The position numbers and the translations under genes are program-made. A stretch of 38,904 nt of DNA from an uncultured Candidatus Pelagibacter sp. (GTDB taxonomy: Bacteria > Pseudomonadota > Alphaproteobacteria > Pelagibacterales > Pelagibacteraceae). Below, piece after piece: positions 13,194 through 25,588 of this stretch (its first letter is position 1; every line of letters begins with the position of its first letter). Under the pieces are notes generated by a model. The model was not told where the DNA came from and did not search any database. It worked only from the letters and a program-made list of their open reading frames with translations. The stretch lies in NCBI GenBank assembly GCA_905620495.1, contig CAJQTK010000019.1, forward strand, positions 1 through 38,904, in the 5' to 3' direction.

Positions 13194-16100
13194 ATGCAAC
13201 TATCTTTTACTCAAAAGAAAAATGTTAGAAAAAGCTTTGGTAAATTAGCTGAAACTTTATCTATTCCTAACTTAATTGAAGTTCAAAAAAATTCTTACAA
13301 ACAGTTAACAGATTTTGATTCTGAATCTGGAGATTTATCAAAAGGCTTTGATAGAGTTTTTAAAAGTATTTTTCCAATTGAGGATCTTAATGACAAAGCA
13401 ACATTAGAGTATGTTTCATATAGTTTAGAAAAACCTAAATTTGATACAGAAGAATGTATTCAAAGAGGATTATCCTACACATCTGCTCTTAAGTGTACTT
13501 TGAGACTGGTTGTTTATGAGATAGATCAAGAAAATAATACAAAAGACATTCTATCTGCTAAAGAACAAGATGTTTATATGGGTGAAGTTCCAATGATGAC
13601 AGGTAGTGGAACTTTTATAACTAACGGTGTACAAAGAGTTGTTGTAAACCAAATGCATAGAAGCCCAGGTGTCTTCTTTGATCATGATAAGGGAAAATCT
13701 CATGCTAGTGGTAAACTTCTTTTCAATTGTAGAGTTATTCCAAATAGAGGTTCATGGCTAGATTTAGAGTACGACGTTAAAGATTTTTTATATTTTAAAA
13801 TTGATAGAAAGAAAAAAATATTTGCATCAACTTTATTGATGGCTTTAGGATTTAGTAAGTCCAAAATAGCTGATGAATTTTATGGTAAAGAAATTTATTC
13901 TTTTGACACTAAAACAGGCAAATGGAAGACAAAATTTAATCCAGAAAATTATAAAGCAAAAAATTTTTCTGAAGAGGTTATAGATAATAAAACTGGCAAA
14001 ATTGTTATCAAATTAGGAGATAAAGTTAATTATTTAACAGCAAAAAAATTAGCTAGTGATGGACTAAAATATATCTTAGTTTCACAAGAATCTCTTTATG
14101 GAAAATATTTACATAGTGACGTTAAAGTTAGCGACGATGAAGAAGAAGGTACTTTTGCAATAGGTACTGAGTTAAACGACACTATTATTAAACAAATATT
14201 AGAAGCCAACATAAACTCTATTGAAGTTTCAATTACAAATTCAATTAATAAAGGACCTTATTTGTTAGCCACTCTTTTAAATGACAAAAATAATAGTAAA
14301 GAAGAGGCAATTACAGAAATTTATAAAGTTTTAAGACCAGGCGAACCACCAACTATAGAAATTGCTACACAAATTTTTAATAATTTATTTTTTAGTTCTG
14401 ATAGGTATGACCTTTCTGATGTTGGTAGAGTAAAAATGAATTCCAGATTAGCTTTAGAGTGTTCAGATAAAGTTAGAATTTTAAGAAATGATGACATCGT
14501 AGCCATTGTTCATAAAATGTTAGATTTACGTGATGGTAAAGATGAAGTTGATGATATTGATCATTTAGGAAATAGAAGAGTTAGATCTGTTGGTGAACTT
14601 GTAGAAAACCAAGCTCGTATAGGTGTTTATAGAATGGAAAGAGCTATCAAGGAAAAGATGACAACTCTTGATATTGAATCGGCTATGCCTCAGGATTTAA
14701 TTAATGCAAAACCATTAACCGTGTCTTTAAAAGATTTCTTTGTAAGTTCTCAACTTTCTCAATTTATGGATCAAACAAATCCTTTATCTGAAATAACTCA
14801 CAAAAGAAGAGTTTCTGCTTTAGGCCCTGGAGGCCTAACTAGAGAACGAGCTGGATTTGATGTCCGTGACGTTCACCCAACTCACTATGGTAGAATTTGT
14901 CCGATTGAAACTCCTGAGGGACCAAATATTGGGTTGATTAATAGTTTATCCACATATGCAAAAATTAACAAATATGGATTCATTGAAAGTCCTTATAAAA
15001 AAGTTAAAAACGGAATAGTAGAAGATAAAGTTGAATACTTATCAGCTATGGAAGAAACAAAATTTACAATTGCCCAAGCAAATGCCAAACTTAATAAAAG
15101 TGGAAAAATTTTAGAAGAACTAGTTCCTTGCAGAAAAAACTTAAACTTTGTTTTATCAAGACCTGAAAATATTGATTACATTGACGTATCTCCAAAGCAA
15201 TTGGTTTCTGTAGCAGCATCTTTAATTCCCTTTCTAGAAAATGACGATGCAAACAGAGCGCTTATGGGATCTAATATGATGAGACAGGCTGTGCCTTTAT
15301 TGAAACCTGAATCTCCATTGGTTGGAACTGGTATTGAAAGTGATGTTGCTCTTGATTCCGGTGTTACTATTGTTGCTAATCGTGATGGTACAGTTGATAA
15401 AATTGATGGTAAAAGAATTGTTATTAAAGCCACAGAAGAAACTGACTTTACAAAATCTGGTGTTGATATTTATAATTTACAAAAATTCAAAAGATCAAAC
15501 CAAAATACCTGCATTAACCAAAAACCTTTAGTTAGAGTTGGTGATAAAGTTAAATCAGGTGACATCATTGCTGATGGTCCATCAACTAAATTAGGTGAGT
15601 TAGCACTTGGAAAAAATGTAACTGTAGCATTCATGCCTTGGCAAGGTTACAATTTTGAAGATTCTATTTTAATCTCGGAAAGATGCGTAACGGATGACGT
15701 ATTTACCTCTGTTCATATTGTTGAATATGAAGTTATGGCCAGAGATACTAAGCTTGGTGAAGAAGAAATTACTAGAGATATTCCAAATGTTAATGAAGAA
15801 GCATTAAAAAATCTTGATGAATCAGGGATTGTTTATATTGGTGCTGAAGTTAAAGCTGGAGATATTCTTGTAGGTAAAGTTACACCCAAAGGTGACTCTG
15901 CATCAGGTCCAGAAGAAAAATTATTAAGATCGATTTTTGGAGAAAAAGCAATTGACGTCACTGACACATCTTTAAAAATGTCTAGAGGTAGTAGTGGAAC
16001 AATTGTCGATGTAAGAGTTTTTAATAGACACGGTATTGAAAAAGACGAAAGATCTATAACCATTGAAAGAGCAGAAATTGAAACTGTTCAACAAGATAAA

Positions 16101-17285
16101 ATCGTTGAAGAAGAAATTTTAGAAAGAAGTATCAAACAAAGAGCTAACCAGATTTTTTCAGGTGCCTCGTTAACTAAAAAAATTAAAGATTTAGAATTAG
16201 GAACGAAACTTGACTTAGAAACTATAAATAAAATTAGCATTAATGATCTCTTCAAAGTTACAGTAGCAAATGTTAATGATGAAGCTAGTGTTGCTCAGTT
16301 AAAAGACCAATACAATACTGCTAAGCAAGATATTTTAGAAAGATTTGAAGACAAGGTTCTTAAAATTAGAAGTGGTGACGACTTGTTACCAAGTGTTATG
16401 AAAATGGTTAAAGTATTTGTTGCAATTAAAAGAAGATTGAGACCGGGCGATAAAATGTCAGGAAGACATGGTAACAAAGGCGTTGTTAGTAAAATTGTTC
16501 CTGTTGAAGATATGCCTTATAGAGAAGATGGAAGACCAGTTGATATTGTTTTAAATCCCTTAGGTGTTCCAAGTCGTATGAATGTTGGTCAAATTTTAGA
16601 AACACACCTTGGTTGGGCATGTAAAGAATTTGGTGAAGAAGTAAAGAGATTAGTAAATGAAAATAATAAAAAATTTGAAAAAACTCAAAAAATTGCATCC
16701 TTTTTAACATCTGTATATGGAAAAGAAGTTTTTGAAGAGGGTATCGATAAATTAAATAAGACTGAATTTGCAGATTTATGTGAGAATTTACAAAATGGTA
16801 TAGCTATTTCAACTCCAGTATTTGATGGTGCTAAAGAAAAAGATGTTTCTGAAATGCTTGAGTTAGCTAAACTACCAACATCTGGACAGACCAACTTATG
16901 GGATGGAAGAACGGGCGAAATGTTTGATAGACCAGTAACCGTTGGAATTATTTATATGTTAAAACTTCATCACCTTGTTGAAGATAAAATTCATGCAAGA
17001 TCTACTGGACCATACAGTCTTGTTACTCAACAACCTTTGGGTGGTAAAGCTCAATTAGGTGGACAAAGATTTGGTGAAATGGAAGTTTGGGCACTTGAAG
17101 CGTATGGTGCTTCTTATACTTTACAAGAAATTCTAACTGTTAAATCAGATGACGTTGCTGGAAGAGTTAAAGTTTACGAAACTATAGTCAAAGGCGAAGA
17201 GAATTTTGAATCTGGAATACCAGAATCATTCAACGTATTAGTTAAAGAAATTAAATCATTAGCACTAAACATAGAGTTAAATTAA
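13194..17285 (+). CDS. rpoB: DNA-directed RNA polymerase subunit beta
   Basis: This 1363-aa polymerase subunit has all the expected landmarks. [16 protein letters not shown] lies in the N-terminal part. The rifampicin-cluster segment [22 protein letters not shown] (from about 518; only a conserved stretch) keeps the wild-type residues that contact rifampicin. [21 protein letters not shown] follows, along with the active-site region ([12 protein letters not shown]) and the C-terminal [15 protein letters not shown], which contacts beta'. The catalytic core forms with beta', whose gene starts 2 nt after the stop. The start follows the rplL-rpoB hairpins by 10 nt, and there is no clear Shine-Dalgarno. 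Confidence 0.99.
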   Translation: MQLSFTQKKNVRKSFGKLAETLSIPNLIEVQKNSYKQLTDFDSESGDLSKGFDRVFKSIFPIEDLNDKATLEYVSYSLEKPKFDTEECIQRGLSYTSALKCTLRLVVYEIDQENNTKDILSAKEQDVYMGEVPMMTGSGTFITNGVQRVVVNQMHRSPGVFFDHDKGKSHASGKLLFNCRVIPNRGSWLDLEYDVKDFLYFKIDRKKKIFASTLLMALGFSKSKIADEFYGKEIYSFDTKTGKWKTKFNPENYKAKNFSEEVIDNKTGKIVIKLGDKVNYLTAKKLASDGLKYILVSQESLYGKYLHSDVKVSDDEEEGTFAIGTELNDTIIKQILEANINSIEVSITNSINKGPYLLATLLNDKNNSKEEAITEIYKVLRPGEPPTIEIATQIFNNLFFSSDRYDLSDVGRVKMNSRLALECSDKVRILRNDDIVAIVHKMLDLRDGKDEVDDIDHLGNRRVRSVGELVENQARIGVYRMERAIKEKMTTLDIESAMPQDLINAKPLTVSLKDFFVSSQLSQFMDQTNPLSEITHKRRVSALGPGGLTRERAGFDVRDVHPTHYGRICPIETPEGPNIGLINSLSTYAKINKYGFIESPYKKVKNGIVEDKVEYLSAMEETKFTIAQANAKLNKSGKILEELVPCRKNLNFVLSRPENIDYIDVSPKQLVSVAASLIPFLENDDANRALMGSNMMRQAVPLLKPESPLVGTGIESDVALDSGVTIVANRDGTVDKIDGKRIVIKATEETDFTKSGVDIYNLQKFKRSNQNTCINQKPLVRVGDKVKSGDIIADGPSTKLGELALGKNVTVAFMPWQGYNFEDSILISERCVTDDVFTSVHIVEYEVMARDTKLGEEEITRDIPNVNEEALKNLDESGIVYIGAEVKAGDILVGKVTPKGDSASGPEEKLLRSIFGEKAIDVTDTSLKMSRGSSGTIVDVRVFNRHGIEKDERSITIERAEIETVQQDKIVEEEILERSIKQRANQIFSGASLTKKIKDLELGTKLDLETINKISINDLFKVTVANVNDEASVAQLKDQYNTAKQDILERFEDKVLKIRSGDDLLPSVMKMVKVFVAIKRRLRPGDKMSGRHGNKGVVSKIVPVEDMPYREDGRPVDIVLNPLGVPSRMNVGQILETHLGWACKEFGEEVKRLVNENNKKFEKTQKIASFLTSVYGKEVFEEGIDKLNKTEFADLCENLQNGIAISTPVFDGAKEKDVSEMLELAKLPTSGQTNLWDGRTGEMFDRPVTVGIIYMLKLHHLVEDKIHARSTGPYSLVTQQPLGGKAQLGGQRFGEMEVWALEAYGASYTLQEILTVKSDDVAGRVKVYETIVKGEENFESGIPESFNVLVKEIKSLALNIELN

Positions 17286-17287
17286 AT

Positions 17288-20200
17288 ATGAAAAAAGAAT
17301 TAACAGATTTATTTAAAAATAGTGAAATTTCAGAAGCTCAAAATTTTAGTAGCATTAAGATTACTTTAGCCAGTCCAGAAAAAATTAAATCTTGGACCTA
17401 CGGTGAAATTAAAAAACCTGAAACTATAAATTATAGAACTTTTAGACCTGAAAAAGATGGCTTGTTCTGTGCTAGAATTTTTGGACCCATTAAAGATTAC
17501 GAATGTTTGTGTGGTAAGTACAAAAGAATGAAATTCAGAGGAATAATATGTGAAAAATGTGGAGTTGAAGTTACAAAATCTAATGTGCGTAGAGAAAGAA
17601 TGGGTCACATTAATTTAGCTACACCTGTAGCTCATATCTGGTTTTTAAAATCACTACCCAGTAGAATTTCTCTTGCAGTTGACATGAAGTTAAAAGAAGT
17701 AGAAAGAGTTTTATATTTTGAAAACTTCATTGTTACTGAGCCTGGAATGACAACATTGCAAAAAAATCAACTACTCAATGAAGAAGAGCTTGCCAAATAC
17801 CAAGATGAATTTGGTGAAGAATCATTTGAAGCAGGGATTGGTGCTGAAGCTATTCTCAATATCTTAAAATCAATGGATCTTGAGTTAGAAAGAAAACTTT
17901 TAATTAACACTATCAAAGAAACAAAATCAAAAGTTAACGAAGAAAGATCAATTAAAAGACTTAAATTAATCGAGTCATTCATTGAAACAGGTCAAAAACC
18001 TGAATGGATGATTTTAACAATTATTCCTGTAATTCCACCTGAGCTTAGACCATTAGTACCTTTAGATGGTGGAAGATTTGCGACTTCAGATTTAAACGAT
18101 CTTTATAGAAGAGTTATTAACAGAAATAATCGCTTAAAGAGATTAATGGACCTTAAAGCTCCAGATATTATTGTTAGAAATGAAAAAAGAATGCTGCAAG
18201 AATCTGTTGATGCTTTATTTGACAATGGTAGAAGAGGTAGGGTAATAACTGGAACTGGCAAGAGACCTCTTAAATCTTTAGCTGAAATGCTAAAAGGTAA
18301 GCAAGGTAGATTTAGACAAAACTTATTAGGAAAAAGAGTAGATTACTCAGGTAGATCGGTAATTGTTGTTGGCCCAGATCTTAAATTACATCAGTGTGGT
18401 TTACCTAAAAAAATGGCTTTAGAACTTTTCAAACCATTTCTATACGCAAGATTGAATAAATTAGGACTAGCTTCAACAATTAAACAAGCAAAGAAATTAG
18501 TTGAAAAAGAAACTAATGCTGTCTGGGATGCACTTGAGCTTATTGTTAGAGAGCACCCCGTATTACTTAACCGTGCTCCAACACTTCACAGATTAGGTGT
18601 GCAAGCGTTTGAACCTAAATTAATTGAAGGTGATGCTATTGAGTTACACCCATTATGTTGTGCAGCTTTCAATGCTGACTTTGATGGTGATCAAATGGCA
18701 GTACACGTTCCATTGAGTCTAGAGGCGCAATTGGAAGCAAGAATTTTAATGTTATCAACAAATAACATTCTGAGTCCATCAAATGGAAAACCTATTATTG
18801 TACCAAGTCAGGATATGATTTTGGGTCTTTACTACTTATCTCAAGCACCTTTTCAAACTGAAAAGCCAGACGGATATTTTATAAATAATAACGAAATTGA
18901 ACACGCCTTATCAACTGGTCAAATAAAAGTACACTCAACTATTGTTTCTAGATTTGAAACGCTTGATGAAAAAGGAAACAAAAAGATTGAAAAACACACA
19001 ACAACAGCTGGAAGATTCTTATTAGCGAATTTATTACCTAAGAATAAAGATATTACTTTTTCAATGATAGACAGATTGTTACCAAAGAAAACAGTTTCTG
19101 AAATCATTGACAGTGTATTTAGATTTTGTGGTCAAAAAACTACAGTTATTTTTTGTGATCATTTAAAAGATTTAGGTTTCAAACACGCATTTAAAGCAGG
19201 TATTTCTTTTGGTAAGGATGACCTAGTTATTCCTCCAAATAAAGGGCAACTAATTGAAGATACTAAAAAACTAATTGCAGATTATGAAAATCAATATTCT
19301 GAAGGTTTAATTACTAGAGGCGAAAAATATAACAAAGTAGTCGATGCTTGGTCTAAATGTACTGATAAAGTTGCAGGCGAAATGATGAGAGGAATTTCTG
19401 CAACAGAAAGTACTCCTGATGGAATGAAAATTAACTCTGTATTTATGATGGCCGATAGTGGTGCTAGAGGATCAGCTGCACAAATGAAACAACTAGCTGG
19501 AATGAGGGGACTGATTGCAAAACCTTCTGGTGAAATTATTGAAACACCTATTATTTCTAATTTTAAAGAAGGTCTTACGGCTCTTGAGTATTTTAACTCA
19601 ACTCACGGAGCCAGAAAAGGTCTTGCTGATACTGCCTTAAAAACAGCGAGCTCAGGTTATTTAACTAGAAGACTTTGTGACGTTGCTCAGGATCTTACTA
19701 TTTCTAAAATAAAATGTGATAATCCAGGATTTATTGAATTAGGTGAAATTCTTGAAGGTGGAAATGTGGTTGTTAGTTTATCTGAGAGAGCCTTAGGAAG
19801 AGTTATTGCATTTGATGTAAAAAACCCTATCACAGGTGATGTTGTAATAAAAAAAGATATAATGATTGATGAAGCTGGTTGCGATAAAATTGATGCAGCA
19901 GGTGTTAAATTCATCAAAGCTTATTCAGTAATGACATGTAGTTCTAAAAAAGGTGTTTGTGCCACTTGTTATGGACGTGATTTATCAAGAGGTAAAATGG
20001 TTCACGTTGGTGAAGCAATTGGTATGATTTCAGCCCAATCTATTGGTGAACCGGGTACACAGTTAACAATGAGAACATTCCACGTTGGTGGTACTGCTTC
20101 TGTTAAACAAGAATCTCAAATTGTTACAAAATCTGCAGGTACTTTGAAAATTATTAACTCAAATTTATTAAAAGATTCTAAGAAAAACTTAATTGTAATG

Positions 20201-21460
20201 GGTAGAAATACTCAACTTTCTATTGAAGATGATAATGGAGTTCAAGTAGCTGTCTATAAAGTAGCTTATGGATCAAAATTATTTTTCCAAAATGGTGATA
20301 AAGTTAAATCAAATGAAAAGATCTGTGAATGGGATCCGTACACTACGCCAGTTATTGCTGAGAAAAGTGGTATAGCAGGGTATGTTGATTTAATTGATGG
20401 CATCTCTATTCAAGAAACTACAGATGACGCAACTGGTATTTCATCTAAATCAGTAATTGACTGGAGAGCTCAATCTAAAAATACAGATTTAAAACCAAGA
20501 ATTACCTTAAGGGACGATAAAGGAAATGTTATTAAAAAAGCAGATGATAATGAGGCTAGATATTACTTGGTACCAGATTCAATTTTATCTGTTAAGGATG
20601 GCCAAAAAATATTTGCAGGTGATATCATCGCTAGACTACCTAAAGAAACAACTAAAACAAAAGATATTACTGGTGGTTTGCCTCGTGTTGCTGAATTGTT
20701 TGAAGCAAGAAAAGCAAAGGATAGTGCGATTATTGCTGAAAATGATGGACAAGTTTTATTTGGAAAAGAAGTTAGGGGAAAACAAAAAATTTCTATTCAG
20801 CCTGAAGATGGGGAGCCTTCTAATTATTTAATTCCAAAAGGTAAACATATAAACTTTAACCAAGGTGAAAAAATTAAGAAAGGTGAATATCTACTTGATG
20901 GACAACCTTTGCCTCATGATATTCTTAGAATTTTAGGTATAAAAGATTTAACTGAATATTTTGTAAACCAAGTACAAGAAGTTTATAGATTACAAGGTGT
21001 AATAATTAACGATAAACATATCGAAACTATTCTAAGACAAATGCTTAAAAAAGTTGAAATTAAAACATCTGGTGATTCGCCGTATTTACCTGGAGAAATG
21101 ATTGACAGAATTAAGTTTGATGTAGTAAATGAAAAACTTGTAGTTGAAGGAAAAAATCCTGCCGCTGGTGAAAGAGTTTTAATGGGAATTACCAAAGCAT
21201 CACTGCAAACTGAATCGTTTATTTCAGCAGCATCTTTCCAAGAAACTACAAGAGTTCTTACGGATGCTGCTATTAAAGGTAAAGTTGACCCTTTAAATGG
21301 CTTAAAAGAAAATGTTATCGTCGGTAGATTAGTTCCAGCTGGTACTGGCCACATTAAGAATAAATGGAATAGAAATGCCATTGAAGCTGACAATAAATTT
21401 TTAGCAGATCAGAACAAAATAGAACCTGTTGATGCTACAGAAACTCAAGCTAATCAATAA
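17288..21460 (+). CDS. rpoC: DNA-directed RNA polymerase subunit beta'
   Basis: This 1390-aa subunit carries the catalytic Mg-binding loop [12 protein letters not shown] (from about residue 462). The N-terminal zinc ribbon is [20 protein letters not shown] and the second zinc site includes [13 protein letters not shown]. The trigger-loop and bridge-helix region contains [21 protein letters not shown], and the late [16 protein letters not shown] block is present. Length is normal for alphaproteobacteria. It is the last gene of the secE-rpoC run and is followed by the 171-nt rpsL leader region, where transcription probably ends and restarts. Confidence 0.99.
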   Translation: MKKELTDLFKNSEISEAQNFSSIKITLASPEKIKSWTYGEIKKPETINYRTFRPEKDGLFCARIFGPIKDYECLCGKYKRMKFRGIICEKCGVEVTKSNVRRERMGHINLATPVAHIWFLKSLPSRISLAVDMKLKEVERVLYFENFIVTEPGMTTLQKNQLLNEEELAKYQDEFGEESFEAGIGAEAILNILKSMDLELERKLLINTIKETKSKVNEERSIKRLKLIESFIETGQKPEWMILTIIPVIPPELRPLVPLDGGRFATSDLNDLYRRVINRNNRLKRLMDLKAPDIIVRNEKRMLQESVDALFDNGRRGRVITGTGKRPLKSLAEMLKGKQGRFRQNLLGKRVDYSGRSVIVVGPDLKLHQCGLPKKMALELFKPFLYARLNKLGLASTIKQAKKLVEKETNAVWDALELIVREHPVLLNRAPTLHRLGVQAFEPKLIEGDAIELHPLCCAAFNADFDGDQMAVHVPLSLEAQLEARILMLSTNNILSPSNGKPIIVPSQDMILGLYYLSQAPFQTEKPDGYFINNNEIEHALSTGQIKVHSTIVSRFETLDEKGNKKIEKHTTTAGRFLLANLLPKNKDITFSMIDRLLPKKTVSEIIDSVFRFCGQKTTVIFCDHLKDLGFKHAFKAGISFGKDDLVIPPNKGQLIEDTKKLIADYENQYSEGLITRGEKYNKVVDAWSKCTDKVAGEMMRGISATESTPDGMKINSVFMMADSGARGSAAQMKQLAGMRGLIAKPSGEIIETPIISNFKEGLTALEYFNSTHGARKGLADTALKTASSGYLTRRLCDVAQDLTISKIKCDNPGFIELGEILEGGNVVVSLSERALGRVIAFDVKNPITGDVVIKKDIMIDEAGCDKIDAAGVKFIKAYSVMTCSSKKGVCATCYGRDLSRGKMVHVGEAIGMISAQSIGEPGTQLTMRTFHVGGTASVKQESQIVTKSAGTLKIINSNLLKDSKKNLIVMGRNTQLSIEDDNGVQVAVYKVAYGSKLFFQNGDKVKSNEKICEWDPYTTPVIAEKSGIAGYVDLIDGISIQETTDDATGISSKSVIDWRAQSKNTDLKPRITLRDDKGNVIKKADDNEARYYLVPDSILSVKDGQKIFAGDIIARLPKETTKTKDITGGLPRVAELFEARKAKDSAIIAENDGQVLFGKEVRGKQKISIQPEDGEPSNYLIPKGKHINFNQGEKIKKGEYLLDGQPLPHDILRILGIKDLTEYFVNQVQEVYRLQGVIINDKHIETILRQMLKKVEIKTSGDSPYLPGEMIDRIKFDVVNEKLVVEGKNPAAGERVLMGITKASLQTESFISAASFQETTRVLTDAAIKGKVDPLNGLKENVIVGRLVPAGTGHIKNKWNRNAIEADNKFLADQNKIEPVDATETQANQ

Positions 21461-21461
21461 A

Positions 21462-21475
21462 TTAAACACGTTTAA
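21462..21475. repeat. Short palindrome just after the rpoC stop
   Basis: TTAAAC-AC-GTTTAA is a 6-2-6 dyad starting 2 nt after the rpoC stop. The stem is weak and no U-run follows directly, so it is at best a partial terminator or a protein-binding site. Confidence 0.35.
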
Positions 21476-21488
21476 ATTGTAGTTTTAG

Positions 21489-21517
21489 TTTGACAAAGTC
21501 AAATTAAACAGTATTTT
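21489..21517 (+). promoter_or_regulatory. Candidate promoter of the rpsL (str-S10-spc) operon, with overlapping dyad
   Basis: TTGACA (21490-21495), a 16-nt spacer and TATTTT (21512-21517) form a good promoter-like pair. The -35 box is embedded in an inverted repeat, TTTGAC-AAA-GTCAAA (21489-21503), which could be an operator or coincidence. Transcription would start near 21524, giving a leader of roughly 108 nt before rpsL. Confidence 0.55.
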
Positions 21518-21572
21518 GACGATGTTTTTGGTTGGAATGTAGTACCTACTTAACGGAACTAAACGCTGCCAC

Positions 21573-21594
21573 AAAATAACCTGTCAGTTATTTT
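21573..21594 (+). other. Hairpin in the rpsL leader
   Basis: AAAATAAC and GTTATTTT form an 8-bp perfect stem around the loop CTGTCA, about 37 nt before the rpsL ATG. It follows a less AT-rich stretch (21523-21572), unusual for an intergenic region here. Autoregulatory leader or terminator-like roles are both possible. The RNA would be upstream of the whole str-S10-spc run. Confidence 0.5.
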
Positions 21595-21608
21595 CATTCA
21601 AAAATAAA

Positions 21609-21624
21609 TTAATTAATTAATTAA
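21609..21624. repeat. TTAA x4 tandem tract before rpsL
   Basis: Four perfect TTAA units end 7 nt before the rpsL ATG, where a Shine-Dalgarno would be expected; none is seen. The A/U-rich tract is likely single-stranded and may serve as a ribosome loading site. Confidence 0.6.
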
Positions 21625-21631
21625 AAAATTT

Positions 21632-22003
21632 ATGCCAACTATTAACCAGTTGTTAAGAAAGAAAAGAACTAGACCAGTTGCAAGAAATAAAGTTCCTGCA
21701 CTTGAAAAACAACCTTTAAAAAGAGGTGTGTGTCTTAAAGTTTACACAACAACTCCCAAAAAACCGAACTCTGCATTAAGAAAAGTTGCAAGAGTTAGAC
21801 TTTCAAATGGCTTTGAAGTTACAGCTTACATTGGTGGTGAAGGTCATAATCTCCAGGAACACTCAGTAGTTTTAATTAGAGGTGGTCGTGTTAAAGATTT
21901 ACCTGGTGTTCGTTATCATATTCTTAGAGGAAATCTAGACACCCAAGCTGTTGCAGGCAGAAAGAAACGTAGATCATTATACGGAACTAAAAAAGGTAAA
22001 TAA
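21632..22003 (+). CDS. rpsL: 30S ribosomal protein S12
   Basis: This 123-aa protein acts at the decoding centre. It keeps the streptomycin-sensitive Lys residues in [12 protein letters not shown] and [12 protein letters not shown]; the Asp of the latter is the methylthiolation site in other bacteria. Length is standard. It is the first gene after the 171-nt leader and heads the str-S10-spc run. Its stop is followed by TTATG for rpsG, the TAATTATG junction repeated in this operon. Confidence 0.98.
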   Translation: MPTINQLLRKKRTRPVARNKVPALEKQPLKRGVCLKVYTTTPKKPNSALRKVARVRLSNGFEVTAYIGGEGHNLQEHSVVLIRGGRVKDLPGVRYHILRGNLDTQAVAGRKKRRSLYGTKKGK

Positions 22004-22005
22004 TT

Positions 22006-22476
22006 ATGTCTAGAAAAAAAACTCAACCAAAAAAAGTTGTTACTCCAGACCCAATATTTAAATCAACTATTATTCCAAAATTAATCAACTCCATTATGTA
22101 TGATGGAAAAAAAGTTGTTGCTGAAAAAATAGTTTATGAAGCAATTGAAAAAATTAAATCAAAAACTAAAGAAGAGCCGATTAATGTTTTTAATGAAGCA
22201 ATAAATAATATCAAACCTACTGTGGAAGTTAGATCACGAAGAGTAGGTGGTGCAACGTATCAAGTGCCTGTTGAAGTAAAATCTAACAGAGCTCAAGCAC
22301 TCGCAATTAGATGGTTGGTAGATGCTTCAAGAAAAAGAAAAGACAAACATATGTCTGATAAAATTTTTAATGAACTGTATGACGCTTATGAAAAAAAAGG
22401 ATCAGCAGTTAAAAAAAGAGAAGATGTACATAAAATGGCAGAGTCAAATAAGGCTTTTGCTCATTTTAGGTGGTAA
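22006..22476 (+). CDS. rpsG: 30S ribosomal protein S7
   Basis: This 156-aa protein organises the 3' major domain of 16S rRNA and lines the E-site exit. Conserved blocks are VEVRSRRVGGATYQVPVEV and RALAIRWLV-like RAQALAIRWLVDASRKRK, ending with HMAESNKAFAHFRW-like sequence. Length is standard. It sits 2 nt after rpsL and 6 nt before fusA. In E. coli S7 represses the str operon at the rpsL-rpsG gap; here that gap is only 2 nt, so that control site is absent. Confidence 0.98.
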   Translation: MSRKKTQPKKVVTPDPIFKSTIIPKLINSIMYDGKKVVAEKIVYEAIEKIKSKTKEEPINVFNEAINNIKPTVEVRSRRVGGATYQVPVEVKSNRAQALAIRWLVDASRKRKDKHMSDKIFNELYDAYEKKGSAVKKREDVHKMAESNKAFAHFRW

Positions 22477-22482
22477 AAAATT

Positions 22483-24561
22483 ATGGCTAGAATAAATACA
22501 TTAGATACATATAGAAACATTGGAATTATGGCTCATATTGATGCTGGTAAAACCACTACTACGGAAAGAATTTTATACTACACGGGGAAAAGTCACAAAA
22601 TTGGTGAAGTTCACGACGGTGCAGCAACAATGGACTGGATGGAGCAAGAGCAGGAAAGAGGAATTACAATTACTTCAGCTGCAACTACTTGTTTTTGGAA
22701 TGACCATAGAATTAATATTATTGATACTCCTGGTCACGTAGATTTTACTATTGAAGTTGAAAGATCGTTAAAAGTTTTAGACGGTGCTGTATGTGTTTTT
22801 GACGGCGTTGCAGGTGTTGAGCCTCAATCAGAAACAGTATGGAGACAAGCTGATAAATATAAAGTTCCAAGAATTTGCTTTGTAAATAAACTAGATAGAA
22901 CTGGTGCAGATTTTTATAGATGTGTGGATATGATTAGAGATAGACTTGGTTGCAAACCTTTAGTTATACAAGTCCCAATTGGTATGGAAACAGATTTAGT
23001 TGGAGTTGTTGACTTAGTTAAGATGAAAGCCCAGGTTTGGAAAAATGAAGCCTTAGGTGCTGACTGGGAATATAAAGAAATTCCTGATGATTTAAAAGAG
23101 ATTTCTCAAAAATACAGAACTGAACTTGTTGAAACTGCCGTAGAGCAAGATGAAAAATTAATGGAAAGCTATTTAAATGGTGATGAAATAAAAGAAGAAG
23201 ATTTAATTAAATGCATAAGAAAAGGAACTCTAAACTTTACTTTCGTTCCAATTACTACTGGTTCAGCATTTAAAAACAAAGGTGTTCAACCTTTACTTGA
23301 TGCTGTTATTAATTATTTACCAAGCCCAATTGATATTGGTTCAATTAATGGAACGATACCAGGAACTGAAGAAGTTAAAGAAATGAAATTTGATGATAAT
23401 GCTGGTTTTTCAGCGTTAGCTTTTAAAGTTGCTAACGATCCATTTGTGGGGTCATTAACTTTTATAAGAATTTACTCTGGAACAATCAAAACTGGAACTG
23501 CAGTTTATAATACTTCAAAAGAAAAAGAGGAAAGAGTTGGCAGAATGCTTTTAATGCATGCTAACTCCAGAGAAGATATTAAAGAAGCAAATGCTGGTGA
23601 TATCGTTGCATTGGCAGGACTTAAATACACAATAACTGGTCACACCCTATGTGATGAGGCTAACCCAGTTTTACTTGAGCCAATGGAGTTTCCTGAGCCA
23701 GTAATTGAAATTGCGGTAGAACCTAAAACAAAAGCTGACCAAGAAAAAATGGGTGAAGCTTTAGCTAGATTAGCAAAAGAAGATCCTTCATTTAGAGTAA
23801 CTTCCGACGAAGAATCTGGTCAAACAATTATCAAAGGTATGGGAGAACTGCACCTAGATATTATTGTTGATCGAATGAAAAGAGAATTTAATGTTGAAGC
23901 AAATATTGGTGCACCCCAAGTTGCTTACCGTGAAACTATTCAAAATGCTTCTGAGTTTGAGTATACACACAAAAAACAAAGTGGTGGTGCCGGCCAATTT
24001 GCAAAAGTTAAACTTTTGGTAGAACCTCAAGAACCAGGCAAAGGTAGAGAAGTTGATAGTAAAATTAAAGGTGGATCAATTCCAAAAGAATTTATTCCAG
24101 GTGTTGAGAAGGGTATTGAAACAATATCTGATGGTGGAATTTTAGCTGGGTTCCCATTAATTGATTATAAAGTTACAATTTTAGATGGATTACACCATGA
24201 CGTTGACTCAAGTGTTCTTGCCTTTGAACTAGCTGGTAGAGCTTGTTTTAAAGAAGCTTGCACTAGAGGTGGATTAAAATTATTAGAGCCAGTAATGAGA
24301 GTTGAAGTAGTTACTCCTGAAGATTACATGGGTGATGTTATTGGTGACTTAAATAGTAGAAGAGGACAAATTAGCGAACAAGAAAGCAGAGGAAATGCAA
24401 CTGTAATAACAGCAATGGTTCCTCTTGCTAATATGTTTGGATATATAAACAGTTTAAGATCAATGTCTCAAGGAAGAGCTCAATACTCTATGTTCTTTGA
24501 TCATTATTCTAAAGTCCCACAAAACGTGCAGGATGAAGTAACTAAAAAGATTGCTGGATAA
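22483..24561 (+). CDS. fusA: Elongation factor G
   Basis: This 692-aa translocase has the P-loop [12 protein letters not shown] (17-28), [26 protein letters not shown] and [10 protein letters not shown], followed by domains [21 protein letters not shown] lies in domain III and the late [23 protein letters not shown] in domain V. Length is typical. It drives tRNA-mRNA translocation and, with RRF, ribosome recycling. The next gene is rpsJ, 5 nt on, so the usual tuf copy of the str operon is missing and the S10 operon continues directly. Confidence 0.98.
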   Translation: MARINTLDTYRNIGIMAHIDAGKTTTTERILYYTGKSHKIGEVHDGAATMDWMEQEQERGITITSAATTCFWNDHRINIIDTPGHVDFTIEVERSLKVLDGAVCVFDGVAGVEPQSETVWRQADKYKVPRICFVNKLDRTGADFYRCVDMIRDRLGCKPLVIQVPIGMETDLVGVVDLVKMKAQVWKNEALGADWEYKEIPDDLKEISQKYRTELVETAVEQDEKLMESYLNGDEIKEEDLIKCIRKGTLNFTFVPITTGSAFKNKGVQPLLDAVINYLPSPIDIGSINGTIPGTEEVKEMKFDDNAGFSALAFKVANDPFVGSLTFIRIYSGTIKTGTAVYNTSKEKEERVGRMLLMHANSREDIKEANAGDIVALAGLKYTITGHTLCDEANPVLLEPMEFPEPVIEIAVEPKTKADQEKMGEALARLAKEDPSFRVTSDEESGQTIIKGMGELHLDIIVDRMKREFNVEANIGAPQVAYRETIQNASEFEYTHKKQSGGAGQFAKVKLLVEPQEPGKGREVDSKIKGGSIPKEFIPGVEKGIETISDGGILAGFPLIDYKVTILDGLHHDVDSSVLAFELAGRACFKEACTRGGLKLLEPVMRVEVVTPEDYMGDVIGDLNSRRGQISEQESRGNATVITAMVPLANMFGYINSLRSMSQGRAQYSMFFDHYSKVPQNVQDEVTKKIAG

Positions 24562-24566
24562 TTATT

Positions 24567-24875
24567 ATGGAAAAACAAAATATTAGAATAAAGTTAAGAG
24601 CTTACGACAATAAGATCTTAGACGCATCTACTGAAGAGATTGTTAACACTGTTAAGAGAACAGGTGCAACAGTTAAGGGTCCAATACCACTACCAACTAG
24701 AATTGAAAAATATACAGTTTTAAAAGGTCCTCATATTGATAAAAAAAGTAGAGAGCAATTTGAAACAAGAACGCATAAAAGATTAATTGATATCATTGAA
24801 CCTACACCACAAACTGTAGAAGCTTTAATGAAACTAGATTTAGCATCAGGTGTTGACGTGGAGATAAAAATTTAA
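24567..24875 (+). CDS. rpsJ: 30S ribosomal protein S10
   Basis: This 102-aa protein is part of the 30S head and is also the NusE partner of NusG/Nus[15 protein letters not shown] at the start, [10 protein letters not shown] in the loop and [21 protein letters not shown] are diagnostic. It begins only 5 nt after fusA, leaving no room for the long S10 leader through which L4 regulates this operon in E. coli. The next gene, rplC, follows with the TAATTATG junction. Confidence 0.98.
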   Translation: MEKQNIRIKLRAYDNKILDASTEEIVNTVKRTGATVKGPIPLPTRIEKYTVLKGPHIDKKSREQFETRTHKRLIDIIEPTPQTVEALMKLDLASGVDVEIKI

Positions 24876-24877
24876 TT

Positions 24878-25588
24878 ATGACTGAAATAGCATTAGTTGG
24901 AAAAAAAATAGGTATGACTAGAGAGTTTTACAAAACTGGTCGTTTAGTTCCTGTTACTGTAATTAAAATGGAAAAAGCTAGAGTTATCAACGTGATAGAA
25001 GAAGATAAACGTGGATACAAAGCAGTACAATTAGGTTTCGGTAATATTAAAAGTTCAAAACTGACAAAAGCTATGAAGGGCATGTATGCTAAGAAAAACA
25101 CAGAAGCCAAAAAAAAATTAAAAGAATTTAGAGTAAAAGATACTGAAATATACAAAGAAGGTAATGAATTTGGTTTAGAAATATTCAACGAAGTTAAGTT
25201 CGTGGACACGACTTCTAAAACTATTGGTAAGGGTTTTGCGGGAGCAATGAAAAGACATAATTTTGGTGGTTTAAGAGCCACTCACGGTGTATCAGTTTCG
25301 CACAGATCACATGGTTCAACTGGTCAAAGACAAGATCCTGGTAAAGTTTTTAAAGGAAAAAAAATGGCTGGTCATATGGGTGATAGAGTTAGAACTATGC
25401 AAAATTTAGAGATTATTAAAACTGATTTAGAAAATGAATTATTATATGTAAAAGGTTCAATACCCGGTTCTAAAAATTCAGAAATCCTAGTTAAACAGTC
25501 AGTGAAAGTTATTAAAAAAATGACTATTAAAGAAAAAATTGCTGCTGCTGAAAAAGCTAAAAAAACACCAGATAAAAAGAAAAGATAA
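24878..25588 (+). CDS. rplC: 50S ribosomal protein L3
   Basis: This 236-aa protein has IGKKIGMTREF-like sequence at the N-terminus (GKKIGMTREF) and the peptidyl-transferase-proximal loop HGSTGQRQDPGKVFKGKKMAGHMG, which contains the Gln methylated by PrmB in other proteobacteria. It is longer than E. coli L3 (209 aa) because of a Lys/Ala-rich C-terminal tail (EKAKKTPDKKKR). L3 starts 50S assembly with L24. Its stop overlaps rplD as TAATG. Confidence 0.97.
   Translation: MTEIALVGKKIGMTREFYKTGRLVPVTVIKMEKARVINVIEEDKRGYKAVQLGFGNIKSSKLTKAMKGMYAKKNTEAKKKLKEFRVKDTEIYKEGNEFGLEIFNEVKFVDTTSKTIGKGFAGAMKRHNFGGLRATHGVSVSHRSHGSTGQRQDPGKVFKGKKMAGHMGDRVRTMQNLEIIKTDLENELLYVKGSIPGSKNSEILVKQSVKVIKKMTIKEKIAAAEKAKKTPDKKKR

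Noticed and set aside
20526-20831. 101-aa plus ORF inside rpoC
   Set aside because: Out-of-frame shadow rich in Leu/Lys; the rpoC frame is intact and conserved here.
20983-21393. 136-aa minus ORF antisense to rpoC
   Set aside because: Composition typical of antisense reading of a conserved gene, with no start signals or family match.
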